A stretch of DNA of 12,660 nt from Candidatus Aenigmatarchaeota archaeon. GTDB taxonomy: Archaea; Aenigmatarchaeota; Aenigmatarchaeia; QMZP01; JAUXAV01. Positions 1 to 7,378 of the stretch are shown piece by piece. Below the pieces are notes generated by a model, which was given only the letters and a program-made list of their open reading frames with translations, made no database searches and was not told where the DNA came from. A program made the position numbers and the translations under genes. Position 1 is the first letter of the stretch. The number at the start of each line of letters is the position of its first letter. Location of the stretch: NCBI GenBank assembly GCA_030619735.1, contig JAUXAV010000021.1, positions 1 through 12,660 on the forward strand, written 5' to 3'.

Positions 1-12
1 CTCCTTTCTCCC
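1..12 (-). promoter_or_regulatory. Ribosome binding site of a gene beyond the left edge
   Basis: On the minus strand the first bases read GGGAGAAAGGAG. This is the same AGAAAGGAG-type Shine-Dalgarno sequence that precedes most genes in this window. No start codon lies inside the window, so it probably serves a further minus-strand gene just outside it. That gene would follow the terminator near 153-187, about 140 bases upstream. Confidence 0.55.
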
Positions 13-130
13 ATAGGGTTTTGTATTCTACCGCGTCCACCGGATATCCCAGTAAAAGTGGTGAAAGACATGGTTTTGGTTTAGATAAATGGTATTTTTT
101 CTGCCGTTTCGGCACAATCTTGGAAAACAC

Positions 131-150
131 CCCCCTTGCAATTTAAGGGG
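131..150 (-). terminator. Secondary hairpin after the main terminator
   Basis: CCCCTT and AAGGGG form a 6-bp stem around a 7-nt AT-rich loop. On the minus strand it is followed by GGTGTTTTCC, a weak T-rich tract. It sits directly behind the stronger hairpin at 153-187 and may back it up. The T tract is interrupted, so it may have no independent role. Confidence 0.4.
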
Positions 151-152
151 CG

Positions 153-187
153 GAAAAAACAAGGGGCCCTGTGAAAACAAGGCCCCT
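153..187 (-). terminator. Rho-independent terminator of the ankyrin/prepilin operon
   Basis: On the minus strand GGGGCC (complement of 181-186) pairs with GGCCCC (163-168) around a 12-nt loop, followed by TTGTTTTTT. The hairpin lies about 50 bases past the stop codon of the 1021-aa gene. It is a typical intrinsic terminator for the long minus-strand operon. Confidence 0.75.
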
Positions 188-238
188 GTTCCTGTCAGAA
201 AAACACCCTCCCCGGCTTTTTGGTTGCTGAGCGCAACA

Positions 239-3200
239 TCACAGACTTTGAGTCCACATCTTCTGCATAAGCTGGTTTGCAGTCTCATCATTGTAATTCC
301 GGATGCCAAAGCTTACGCCTTGCTGCTGGAGCCAGGTTACTACTTTCTTTTTCTTTCCCTTCACAGCAAGGTGCGCAGTGGTGTTGCCATCCTCGTCAAG
401 GCGCTTCTCGTTGAAATTGAACAATCGGGCATCTCGGTATTTTTGCAGCAATTCAGGACTGTCAGCCTCTATCGCCTTTCTTATGCGGCTGTTGATGGTC
501 ACATATCGGGCCCGGGCGTCATAACTGGAGATGAGCTGGGATGCTGTCCGCGTGTTGTCGGATTCAAGCGCAATGTCAAGGACGTTCCTGCCTTCCCTGT
601 CAACAGGGTCGTTGACCTTGAACAGACCCGAATCCAGATACTTCTGCAGCATGGGCATATCACCGCTTTTCGCGGCTTTTACAAGGCGGTCATTCCTCAG
701 GGACCGCGGCGTTTCCCCGGACTCGTTTTTCGCATCAAGACTTGCCCCATTGTTGATTAAAACAGCCGCGGCATTCACCGAGTCGCGGTCCTTGAATGCA
801 ATATGGAGCAGGGTGTTCTTAAACACGTCCAGCGGATCCCCGAGCTTACTGGAAAGGTTCCCTATTTCCAGGCAAGTTCTGAGCGCCTGAAAGTTATCCG
901 CCTTCACAGCCGGCGCCATGGATTTCATAAGCATGGATTCCGGCGTCTTGCTGTCAATCTCTGGTTCGTCAAATCGTGCGCCATTCCTGGAGAGCAACGC
1001 CGCCACATCTAATGAGCCGGAATCTGCTGCGACAGAGGCCAGGGTTTTTCCGCTGCCATCCACAGGGCTGTTGATGTTTTGCCCGTTCAAAAGCCCGGCT
1101 TCCAGGAACTTTGTGAACCTTTCAGTCTTGTTGTCCATTGCGTCAGCTGAGAGGGATGAAACAACCGGGTATATGGATGATTGTTCCTCTGGCTGCCCAA
1201 AACCGTTGTTTTCCATGAGCAGTGTCGCGATATTCACTGAGTCGTACTCTAATGCTATCCCGGCGAGGTTTTTGCCCCAACCAGGCACTTCTTTAGTGAT
1301 GTTTTCATCATTCAAAAGGCTGGCTTCCAGGAATTTTCTGAACACACTGTCATCATCGCTTTCGTTGCAGGCAACTTCTGCGAGCATGCCCAGCATCCGG
1401 TTTTCCGGTGTTTCGCCATCATTGTTGAGTTCGTCCAACCCTGCACCGTTTTCCATGAGCAGAGCCGCGATTCCCGCTGCTCCATGATTCATTGCAAGGT
1501 GGCAGAAGGTGTTCTTGTCATCATCTACTGGTTTGTTGATTTCTTTCTCCAGCATATTCGTCTCTGTTAGTACCTTCTCAAAGGGTTCGGTGTTGTCTTC
1601 GCCGTCTTCGATTACATCTACAAGCCCTTGTATTACCCATTCCATGGTAGTCTTGCCTTCAAAGGCTTTTGTGTTAAAGCCTGCATTGGTCCCTTCCCAT
1701 ATCCAGATAACCACATCCCATGAGCTGTGATATGCTGCGGCGTCAACGAGATACTCCCATTCAAGACCTTCTATTGAATTGTCTATGTTATCCTCGGTCA
1801 GGAAGCCGTTATCCCAGAAGTCATCAAACGGTCCCACCTTGTTATTGACAGCGGCAACTCCAAGGCACTCAAACATCAGGTCTTCCGGCGTCTTGTCGTC
1901 CTTATTATCCACATCATCAGAGGCCAGACCATTATCACAGAGGAAACGCGCGGCTTTCGGAGAGCCGAACATCATTGCGAGATGGTGAGCTGTGTTCTTC
2001 TCGTCGTCCAGATTACTGGTAGTTTCAGGGGTCAGTCTGCCCGCGGCCTTCAGCATTTCCAGGTCTTCCATACTCTTTTCTTGGAGGGCGCGCGCCAGCT
2101 TTCGGCGCACAGTTTTATCAGGCAGAAGCAGCCTCACAGAGCCTTCTATCTTCGCTGCGCTTTGTGACAACACCTTTATACTCTGCGCCACCTTTTCCGG
2201 CTGCTTTGTGTTATCTGCCGATGGCTGGCTGGGCGCTGCTTTCACGCCTAATGGAAAGCTCAATTTGCCTGGTTCTCCAAGCCCGATTGCCATTTTCTTG
2301 AAGCCTCTACTCAAGGCGTCCTGGTTCGCAGAGATGCCTTTCATCCTTGTTGACTGCCGCCTAAGCACAGCAAGGATGGTTAAAAAGAAAAGGGTCGCGA
2401 AAAACGCCGGCAAATTTTCCCGGATTTTGCGGCCGGTTTCCAGTGCAAGCGATTTGGTGGCAACGGGCTTGGCGATGGCGAAAACCATGACCACTATCAC
2501 CAGACCTATGACCAGCCAGGTCACCCTTGAAAGGCCCCTGCGCTTGCCCATATTCAGACGATGCCGCCGCTTCCTACAGACAAGGACGAAGCCCGGTATC
2601 GCGAAGGCTGCCAGTGCAAGAGCCACTTGGGAACGGTCCGATGACCGGACTTTGCTGCAGGTCCATTCAGGAAACCCTTTTACAGAATCCAAGACCTTCT
2701 CAGCAAACCCGGCTTGCGGCTCTGCCTCGGAAGTCTCAAGAACAGCATACTCCACTGATAGTTGCCCTTCGGTTTGTTCGGCGTCGGATACGGTATCGGC
2801 TGTCACGGCAGCAACGGTCAGGGTTTCCTCTTTCTTCTTCTGCCCGGAGTCCCTGAATTCCAGCAGGCCGGCCAGCAGCTCCCTTTCTTTATCCAGTGCT
2901 TCTTCTGCAGCAGCTCGTGCATTCGGGTCGTCCTCTTCAAATGAAGAATAAAGAACATAGTCAGATTTCTTTTGTTCAATATAATCGTAAATGACGCACT
3001 CATCCGCATCCGCAAGAAGCATTGGGAAGTCGCCCTTATGTATAAACTGCAGGAATTCTTGGCCTATGGCAAGTCTCTTGGCCTTTGGCATGTTTGCATC
3101 GGTGATGACCAGGCTTGAAACGACGTATTGCCCTACTATTTGCTTGTCTTCTGTCTGCTGCTGATATGATTTTATACGGTGCCGTATTCTATTAGCTACC

Positions 3201-3304
3201 GGCAAGAGCATCAGAATCACCATGGCAATAATCGCCATCAATATCAACAGTTCTACAATTGAGAATCCACTGTTCCTTCTTTTTCTCATTTTAATCCGTT
3301 CCAT
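239..3304 (-). CDS. Prepilin-leader, multi-TM, ankyrin-repeat protein (1021 aa)
   Basis: Large surface or envelope protein of unknown role. The start chosen is the ATG at 3304, which has AAAGGAGA six bases upstream; the frame stays open about 45 codons further up without a better signal. Residues 6-35 form a type IV prepilin-like leader: basic N-terminus, Gly13 cleavage site, then FSIVELL with Glu at mature position +5 and a hydrophobic helix. Three further hydrophobic segments lie near 227-243, 261-281 and 298-314. From about residue 435 to the end there are at least seven degenerate ankyrin repeats, recognisable from NTxxHLA...LL..NGA and DGETPE-type loops. Known family facts: prepilin leaders direct export and helix packing, and ankyrin repeats bind proteins. 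The combination suggests a membrane-anchored interaction scaffold; which side of the membrane carries the repeats cannot be told. Last gene of the operon, with a terminator behind it. Confidence 0.9.
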   Translation of the reverse strand: MERIKMRKRRNSGFSIVELLILMAIIAMVILMLLPVANRIRHRIKSYQQQTEDKQIVGQYVVSSLVITDANMPKAKRLAIGQEFLQFIHKGDFPMLLADADECVIYDYIEQKKSDYVLYSSFEEDDPNARAAAEEALDKERELLAGLLEFRDSGQKKKEETLTVAAVTADTVSDAEQTEGQLSVEYAVLETSEAEPQAGFAEKVLDSVKGFPEWTCSKVRSSDRSQVALALAAFAIPGFVLVCRKRRHRLNMGKRRGLSRVTWLVIGLVIVVMVFAIAKPVATKSLALETGRKIRENLPAFFATLFFLTILAVLRRQSTRMKGISANQDALSRGFKKMAIGLGEPGKLSFPLGVKAAPSQPSADNTKQPEKVAQSIKVLSQSAAKIEGSVRLLLPDKTVRRKLARALQEKSMEDLEMLKAAGRLTPETTSNLDDEKNTAHHLAMMFGSPKAARFLCDNGLASDDVDNKDDKTPEDLMFECLGVAAVNNKVGPFDDFWDNGFLTEDNIDNSIEGLEWEYLVDAAAYHSSWDVVIWIWEGTNAGFNTKAFEGKTTMEWVIQGLVDVIEDGEDNTEPFEKVLTETNMLEKEINKPVDDDKNTFCHLAMNHGAAGIAALLMENGAGLDELNNDGETPENRMLGMLAEVACNESDDDSVFRKFLEASLLNDENITKEVPGWGKNLAGIALEYDSVNIATLLMENNGFGQPEEQSSIYPVVSSLSADAMDNKTERFTKFLEAGLLNGQNINSPVDGSGKTLASVAADSGSLDVAALLSRNGARFDEPEIDSKTPESMLMKSMAPAVKADNFQALRTCLEIGNLSSKLGDPLDVFKNTLLHIAFKDRDSVNAAAVLINNGASLDAKNESGETPRSLRNDRLVKAAKSGDMPMLQKYLDSGLFKVNDPVDREGRNVLDIALESDNTRTASQLISSYDARARYVTINSRIRKAIEADSPELLQKYRDARLFNFNEKRLDEDGNTTAHLAVKGKKKKVVTWLQQQGVSFGIRNYNDETANQLMQKMWTQSL

Positions 3305-3324
3305 TTTCAGTCTCCTTTCCATTT

Positions 3325-3455
3325 TTGGGTTTATTGGTTTTTGCAATATCACACCAAATACAACATTGTTTTGGCGAAACCTTTCATCTCCCGTCCTTTC
3401 TTTTTTCAGCTTCTTTGGCTCCACACTGCCAGGAGGCAACGGTCAAAATATCCAA
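3325..3455 (-). repeat. Intergenic/3'-end repeat, copy 1
   Basis: This stretch covers the last codons of the 138-aa gene and most of the following gap. It is almost identical to 3897-4030, which covers the same place behind the paralogous 155-aa gene. It holds an imperfect inverted repeat at 3354-3374, the counterpart of a perfect one in copy 2. It is part of a roughly 572-bp tandem duplication. Confidence 0.85.
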
Positions 3456-3859
3456 ACAAAAACCCGTACCACCAGGTAGATGAAGAAGAGTACCACAAGA
3501 CTACCGGCCCATGCAACAGCCGTTTTCTCACTAATAGCGGACTTGTCCTTGCCAAGCTTAAAGATGCAACACTCTTCAAAGCCTGTTGCAAACATATTCA
3601 AGAACCATGCAATCAGCACGTAGGGCACGCCCCAGACGAAAAGGGCCCACCAGCTGTTGATTTGTATCAATTCGAGATGCACCAGAACCAGCCATGCAAT
3701 GGCAAAGAGGACAAATACCCGGACAATTTCGCCCTTAAGCCATATCATCCTGTTCTTTCTTCTGTACTTCTTCCCCAATGCTGGCGACCACAACAGCCCA
3801 AAGCGCCAGTTAATGCCTCCGATAAGGGGAAGAATATATGCTGCTAATAAATTGTTCAT
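3443..3859 (-). CDS. Three-TM membrane protein, paralog 1 (138 aa)
   Basis: I do not recognise the family. The start is the ATG at 3859, with AAAGGAGA six bases upstream. Hydrophobic segments lie at about residues 45-65, 70-90 and 115-138. A basic stretch (KKYRRKNR) precedes the first, and a polar loop with a conserved FEECCIFKLGKDKS motif, including a Cys pair, joins the second and third. It has few charged residues outside these loops and no catalytic motif that I can see. The gene immediately upstream (4018-4485) encodes a close paralog that differs mainly by an extra acidic segment of about 20 residues after the N-terminal LPLIGGINWRFGL motif. The two arose by tandem duplication, since the non-coding flanks are duplicated too. 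Probably a small inner-membrane protein co-expressed with the prepilin-like proteins. Confidence 0.85.
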   Translation of the reverse strand: MNNLLAAYILPLIGGINWRFGLLWSPALGKKYRRKNRMIWLKGEIVRVFVLFAIAWLVLVHLELIQINSWWALFVWGVPYVLIAWFLNMFATGFEECCIFKLGKDKSAISEKTAVAWAGSLVVLFFIYLVVRVFVWIF

Positions 3860-3896
3860 TTTCAGTCTCCTTTCCATTTTAGCAGAAAGTGTCAGA

Positions 3897-4030
3897 TTTT
3901 GGGTTTATTGGTTTTTGCAATATCACACCAAAACAACATTGTTTTGGCGAAACCTTTCATCTCCCATCCTTTTCTTTTTTCAGCTTCTTTGGCTCCATAC
4001 TACTAGGAAGGCAACGATCAAAATATACAA
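3897..4030 (-). repeat. Intergenic/3'-end repeat, copy 2, with perfect inverted repeat
   Basis: Nearly identical to 3325-3455. It contains a perfect 20-nt inverted repeat at 3928-3947 (CCAAAACAA / TTGTTTTGG, 2-nt centre) in the gap between the two paralogs. The hairpin is AT-rich and lacks a clean T tract, so it could be an mRNA stabiliser, a processing site or an operator rather than a terminator. The gap is at least as conserved as the coding parts, which suggests recent duplication, gene conversion or a functional element. Confidence 0.85.
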
Positions 4031-4485
4031 ACTAAAACCCGTACCAGCACGTAGATTGCAAAGAGGCCCACAAGACCACCGACCCATGCGATAGCCGTTT
4101 TCTCACTAACACTGGACTTGTCCTTGCCAAGCTTAAAGATGCAACACTCTTCAAAGCCTGTTGCGAATATATTCAAGAACCATGCAATCAGCAAGTAGGG
4201 CACTCCCCAGACGAACAGGGCCCACCAGCTGTTGATTTGTATCCATCCGAGATGCATCAGAATCACCCATGCAATGGCGAACAGAACAAATACCCGGACA
4301 ATGTAGCCCTTCAGCCATATTGCCCTGTTCTTTCTTCTGTACTTCTTCCTCCGGATGTAATCGAGCTTTTCCTCTCCGTACATCATTGTGTCATCATCTG
4401 GCACCGATGCTGGCAACCACAACCCAAAGCGCCAGTTAATGCCCCCGATAAGGGGAAGAATATATGCTGCTACTAAACTGTTCAT
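4018..4485 (-). CDS. Three-TM membrane protein, paralog 2 (155 aa)
   Basis: Paralog of the 138-aa protein downstream. The two share LPLIGGINWRFGL at the N-terminus, the KKYRRKNR basic stretch, INSWWALFVWGVPY in the second hydrophobic region and FATGFEECCIFKLGKDKS between segments two and three. This copy carries an extra insert with an acidic stretch (PDDDTMMYGEEKLDY) after residue 25. The start is the ATG at 4485 with AAAGGAGA just upstream. Three hydrophobic helices are predicted by eye at about 60-82, 87-108 and 133-155. The function is unknown. The conserved Cys-Cys pair and the conserved WW in the second segment are the best residues to search with. Confidence 0.85.
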   Translation of the reverse strand: MNSLVAAYILPLIGGINWRFGLWLPASVPDDDTMMYGEEKLDYIRRKKYRRKNRAIWLKGYIVRVFVLFAIAWVILMHLGWIQINSWWALFVWGVPYLLIAWFLNIFATGFEECCIFKLGKDKSSVSEKTAIAWVGGLVGLFAIYVLVRVLVCIF

Positions 4486-4549
4486 TTTAGTCTCCTTTCC
4501 TCAAGAGATTTTATTTTTACAAGGATTTGCCTGTTTGTGATTAGACCTG

Positions 4550-4648
4550 TTACGCACTGCGACACGATATATGTGTATCCCACTCCCTTGGGAAGTGAGT
4601 CTGAATGGAAAAATTGGGCCTGTTACTTAAGGTCCATATCTTTTTCAT
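4550..4648 (-). CDS. Small ORF, 32 aa, with strong ribosome binding site
   Basis: The ATG at 4648 is preceded by GAAAGGAG with about seven bases between, as strong as for any gene here. The product begins MKKIWTLSNR, is polar and basic, has no TM segment, and resembles nothing I know. It fills a 245-bp gap between the 359-aa gene and the first three-TM gene. The last third overlaps a hairpin (4581-4597), so the region may instead be a leader or regulatory segment whose ORF couples translation to the next gene. Real translation is likely from the signal; function is unknown. Confidence 0.5.
   Translation of the reverse strand: MKKIWTLSNRPNFSIQTHFPREWDTHISCRSA
4581..4604. repeat. Hairpin plus shared GTGAGTCTGA motif, copy 1
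   Basis: CACT-CCC ... GGG-A-AGTG forms a stem with one bulged base, directly followed by GAGTCTGA. A second hairpin ending in the same AGTGAGTCTGA occurs at 5880-5901, in the gap before the 359-aa gene. Both lie in intergenic or leader positions of the same operon. They may be processing or regulatory elements; evidence is limited to two copies. Confidence 0.4.
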
Positions 4649-4730
4649 GATGAGTCTCCTTTCAGAATTAAGGGTTTCTTGGCCATTTTCCAAGAACATG
4701 TTTTGTGTTCCGTGACTCATAATTTCCTTC

Positions 4731-5810
4731 TCACAATCTCTCCCGTAGGGAGGCAAGTTGTTCGTCAAAATGTTTATCGATTTGGCAGAGTATCCCATGA
4801 AGAATCAAAAGCTGGCCCACATCAATGTCATCAACAAGGCAGCGGGCGCCTATCCTCTCAATCCGCTTCTTCATTGTATCATAATCAAAAGCGAAGATGG
4901 AGGCTCCCAGGGAAACAGCCTCTATTTTGGCATACCCGTCATAAACCACCTTGATGTCCTTGTCTCCTGTGCTGATTGTATAGGTGCGCGGGGATTCCTG
5001 CACCGCGGGCTCTCCAAGCGTTTTCTTAATCTTTTCGTACTCTGTTATTTTAGTTCTGCCGATGTCCTCCAACAAGTCATCACAAACCTGGGACAGTTCA
5101 AGGTAACGGGGGTTGTTTTCAACAAACTCACATCTCTTCTTCAGGCCCCTTTTCAGAATATCCCGAACCCTGCATTCCATCTTCTTTATCACTTCCCTTA
5201 TACAGAAAGGGTTTATCACCTCCACTGTGCATGCAACAGTGTCGTTCGGTTCGTTGCTGTCCGGGAACCAGTATGTAATGTCAAAGCCTGTCATTGGTTT
5301 TAGCGCTTCCCATTCTTCGGTCCCGGTTTTCCAGGCAGTGATATCCACACCTCTCATGGTTACGATATAAAAACACCTGTATCCTGAGAATAGTGATTCC
5401 AGTCCTTTTTTTGCATAGTCTGGGGCATGCATCATTGAAAATCTGAAGTCCTGAAAGTCACTCTCCCCTGTCAGACTCTTCCATTCTCTGGCTCTCTCAA
5501 TCAGCTTCCTGTCCCTGAATTGGAACGGGTCTTTTTCTGGCGGGGGCTTCTTAAATACGAAAAGGTCCGGAAACCCCATTTTCAATAGTCTCTGCTGATT
5601 CTCTGTTAAGCCTTTTTGCTCCTGCTCTGTCTGTTCTGTGACAGCCGGCAAATTCGGCTCGGTCAGCCCGGTGTCATGGAGGACTGCATTCGCCTGGGGC
5701 TCTGTTATTTTGGAGCGAGTATAGCGAAGAGCAAAATAAACAGCGGTGGCGCCGAAATACAGCACCAATACAAAAATTGTTATAGTTGTTATTTTTCCTT
5801 TATTATTCAT
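4731..5810 (-). CDS. Membrane-anchored protein of unknown function (359 aa)
   Basis: The start is the ATG at 5810 (MNNKGKITTITIF) with AAGGAG upstream; an in-frame extension of 18 codons has no ribosome binding signal. Residues 7-29 form one hydrophobic segment behind a short basic N-terminus, consistent with a signal anchor. Then comes a linker of about 50 residues rich in Glu, Gln, Thr and Pro. The rest is a soluble mixed alpha/beta domain, probably outside the cytoplasm. Visible local motifs are a KKPPPEKDPF stretch near residue 90, a GYRCFYIVTMRGVDITAW strand region near 145-165, and a Lys/Arg-rich helix with CREV-like spacing. The C-terminus is helical and charged. I do not recognise a domain or catalytic motif. 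Its position between the small peptides and the three-TM paralogs suggests one envelope-associated complex, but this is inferred from co-orientation only. Confidence 0.85.
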   Translation of the reverse strand: MNNKGKITTITIFVLVLYFGATAVYFALRYTRSKITEPQANAVLHDTGLTEPNLPAVTEQTEQEQKGLTENQQRLLKMGFPDLFVFKKPPPEKDPFQFRDRKLIERAREWKSLTGESDFQDFRFSMMHAPDYAKKGLESLFSGYRCFYIVTMRGVDITAWKTGTEEWEALKPMTGFDITYWFPDSNEPNDTVACTVEVINPFCIREVIKKMECRVRDILKRGLKKRCEFVENNPRYLELSQVCDDLLEDIGRTKITEYEKIKKTLGEPAVQESPRTYTISTGDKDIKVVYDGYAKIEAVSLGASIFAFDYDTMKKRIERIGARCLVDDIDVGQLLILHGILCQIDKHFDEQLASLRERL

Positions 5811-5879
5811 TTTCTGCTCCTTAAAATCAGAATATTTGGTTTGGTTGGTCAAACCCGTTAACATACAATATATACGTCT

Positions 5880-5901
5880 CTCACTTGATTAGTGAGTCTG
5901 A
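5880..5901. repeat. Hairpin plus shared GTGAGTCTGA motif, copy 2
   Basis: CTCACT (5880-5885) and AGTGAG (5891-5896) form a 6-bp stem with a 5-nt loop, followed by TCTGA. The same AGTGAGTCTGA end is found after the hairpin at 4581-4597. It lies between the 65-aa gene and the 359-aa gene. It has no T tract on either strand, so it is not an obvious terminator. Confidence 0.4.
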
Positions 5902-5913
5902 GGACCTCTCCCT

Positions 5914-6111
5914 TCATTTTCTTGTATTAATCAGGGCCGCCAATAGGATATGCCTTAATCTGTCCACGCTCAGGCTGTTCAGGTGTTCTTCAGAGAAGTC
6001 CAGCTTGAGACAGTCCCTGCCCCTGAAGCCCCTTATCCTCTTTTTCAGCTCTTTGCGGCCCAGTCCTGCAATGCTTCCTGTTGTTTCTTCAAAATCCTTT
6101 TTCTTTGTCAC
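5914..6111 (-). CDS. Small protein of unknown function (65 aa), GTG start
   Basis: The start is the GTG at 6111 with AAAGGAGG four to five bases upstream, one of the best ribosome binding sites in the window. This makes the short ORF credible. The product is highly charged (many Lys and Arg), has no membrane segment, and ends in a leucine-rich helix (LSVDRLRHILLAALINTRK). It contains SIAGLGRKELKKRIRG, a pattern loosely like small helical nucleic-acid-binding proteins, but I cannot assign a family. The gene upstream ends 49 bases before its start, so they are probably co-transcribed. Confidence 0.65.
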   Translation of the reverse strand: MTKKKDFEETTGSIAGLGRKELKKRIRGFRGRDCLKLDFSEEHLNSLSVDRLRHILLAALINTRK

Positions 6112-6160
6112 TGTTGCCTCCTTTCATCAAAAAATATATTTCCTACTTCCATCGGAGGAC

Positions 6161-6376
6161 TTAGGATATAGTCCAGTCTGGACGGCAGCTTTTGTAAAGG
6201 TCTTTTATTGCTCCCGCCCACTTGTAAAAGAAACTCCCGCATTTGTAAAGGATTAAAAATATGCAGGAACATAGGAATATCAAGATGCATAAACATAAGT
6301 ATCCCAAAAACCTCAGTTGCCACCTTATCCATTTCAGCAAACCGTAAAGTCTTCTTTCGCGTTTTTCTTTTTTCAT
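6161..6376 (-). CDS. Small single-pass membrane peptide (71 aa)
   Basis: The start is the ATG at 6376 with AAAAGGAG upstream. The N-terminus is strongly basic (MKKEKRERR). A long hydrophobic stretch follows at about residues 20-46, rich in Leu, Ile, Phe and Cys (LGYLCLCILIFLCSCIFLIL), and then a short basic tail. By the positive-inside rule the N-terminus should face the cytoplasm. The four closely spaced cysteines in the membrane segment are unusual. No family is recognised; it could be a small regulator or subunit of an envelope complex encoded by this operon. Confidence 0.65.
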   Translation of the reverse strand: MKKEKRERRLYGLLKWIRWQLRFLGYLCLCILIFLCSCIFLILYKCGSFFYKWAGAIKDLYKSCRPDWTIS

Positions 6377-6448
6377 TTGCTTCTCCTTTTCAAAGCATTG
6401 TTCCCAATTGTCATCTGCTATTCCAAAAACTCAGAACTGGTCCCTTAA

Positions 6449-6805
6449 TCAGAACACAAAGGGATGGTCTTTTCTGAGTTCTTCCCGTGCTGCATCCCGC
6501 TCTTCCTCCGTCGCTTCCAGGCCAAATTTCTTGTCCATCACTACAAGCCTGTGAAAGGCCAGAAGGCCACGCAGGTCTTTCTTTGAGATTCCTGGTTCAA
6601 GTTTGGATGCGTCAATATTCAGGATTTCAAATACGCCAGCAATTCCCTTAATTGTTATCCCGAACATATGCTCTGTTCTTCTGAGCATGTTCATCAGCTC
6701 TGTGTTAACCTTCAGCAGATGTCTATTTTCACGATTAAGCCGCTCACTGCGTCTGTTGCCAGCGTGTTTAACCATTCTCTTTTTATAAGCATTTTCTGTC
6801 TTCAT
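6449..6805 (-). CDS. Helical protein of unknown function (118 aa), first gene of the operon
   Basis: The ATG at 6805 is preceded by GGAGGAATAAAA, a very strong ribosome binding site. The N-terminal 45 residues are basic and then heptad-like (NRENRHLLKVNTELMNMLRR), suggesting a short coiled coil. A middle segment with Ile and Gly follows, then a C-terminal charged helix (EATEEERDAAREELRK). No membrane segment and no catalytic motif are seen. It is the first full gene behind leader-module copy 1, and a 31-aa upstream ORF overlaps its start by 23 bases in another frame, so its translation may be coupled to that ORF. Function is unknown; a structural or adaptor role would fit. Confidence 0.75.
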   Translation of the reverse strand: MKTENAYKKRMVKHAGNRRSERLNRENRHLLKVNTELMNMLRRTEHMFGITIKGIAGVFEILNIDASKLEPGISKKDLRGLLAFHRLVVMDKKFGLEATEEERDAAREELRKDHPFVF

Positions 6806-6878
6806 TTTTATTCCTCCGGTGGAAGGAAAACCTTCCTATAAACAAAAACATTGATATTGAAAAGATTTTTCCTTTCAT
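6783..6878 (-). CDS. Upstream ORF of 31 aa in leader module copy 1
   Basis: The ATG at 6878 follows GGAAAGGAGGAATTCAAA, an excellent ribosome binding site. The product starts MKGKIFSISMFLFIGRF and ends in a basic tail. It stops inside the next gene, overlapping it by 23 bases in a different frame. That geometry suits translational coupling or a leader-peptide mechanism. A related start (MKIFSVSF, then stop) sits at the same place behind leader copy 2, which supports a conserved translated leader rather than chance. Confidence 0.5.
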   Translation of the reverse strand: MKGKIFSISMFLFIGRFSFHRRNKNEDRKCL

Positions 6879-6887
6879 TTTGAATTC

Positions 6888-7296
6888 CTCCTTTCCTATG
6901 AGAGGTTTCCAGAATTTTCAAGACATGCCCAAGACAGGAATCCTGCCTAAAAAGACAGAGGCAAGACATACGAAATTGCCTGTTTTCAGGGTGTTCGGGA
7001 CAGCTCAGACTGATACTGGGAAAGGCTGCTTCCGGGCTCCGAAACCATGGTTAGCAGTCGGTTTTAATGGGCTTTTACTTTTGTTGTTTGGCTTAAGTGC
7101 TGTGCCCTCGCAGCCTGTGCCTGTGCGAATCCCTTAAGATTTATATTAAGCTATGATTGTTCATATATGGACGAATCATAGGGTTTTAACTGAATTTTCT
7201 TTCTTTATTTGGGTAGGAACATGATGAAGCAAAGTATTTTATATTTTATAATGGTTAATAAATTATAAAAAGATATAGGGTTTGGGTAGCTACCCT
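6888..7296 (-). repeat. Leader/promoter module, copy 1
   Basis: About 400 bp shared with 10311-10712 and, for its gene-proximal part, with 9188-9437. Reading the minus strand it begins with a GGGTAGCTACCC palindrome (7284-7295). It then passes an AT-rich stretch, a CTTAAGGGATTCGCACAGGC block, a GGAGCCCGGAAGCAGCC block and a CTGTCCCGAACACCCTG block. It ends in a ribosome binding site and short ORF. In each copy it precedes a transcription unit (here the seven-gene operon). It most likely holds the promoter and a long structured 5' leader. I could not place -35 and -10 boxes with confidence, and it matches no riboswitch class I know. Confidence 0.75.
7284..7295. promoter_or_regulatory. Palindrome at the far end of leader copy 1
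   Basis: GGGTAGCTACCC is a perfect 12-bp palindrome. The equivalent place in leader copy 3 (about 10698-10709) reads GGCTAGCTACCC, nearly the same. Conservation at the upstream end of both modules makes it a candidate operator or activator site; there is no direct evidence of a binding protein. Confidence 0.4.
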
Positions 7297-7312
7297 CAGG
7301 GAAACAAAAGAC

Positions 7313-7378
7313 AAAAATGCCTGCAGCCCGCCACCTGCTGGGGTTACCAACTTTAGCGGCAGGGTTGCAGGCGGTTTT
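7313..7378. terminator. Bidirectional hairpin terminator behind the prepilin-isomerase gene
   Basis: GCCTGCA (7319-7325) pairs with TGCAGGC (7366-7372), and an inner CCTGC/GCAGG pair (7334-7338 with 7359-7363) extends the structure. Five A residues lie before it (7313-7317) and five T residues after it (7374-7378), so it could terminate transcription in both directions. It lies about 170 bases past the stop codon at 7540, just before leader module copy 1, and separates the two transcription units. Confidence 0.65.

Noticed and set aside
89..760. Plus-strand ORF of 223 codons and other plus-strand ORFs up to 319 codons within 1-5860
   Set aside because: They are shadows of the minus-strand genes, without ribosome binding sites and with unnatural composition.
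6888..7296. Known riboswitch (cobalamin, c-di-GMP or similar) in the leader module
   Set aside because: I could not find the conserved core of any class that I know; only simple hairpins and conserved blocks are visible.
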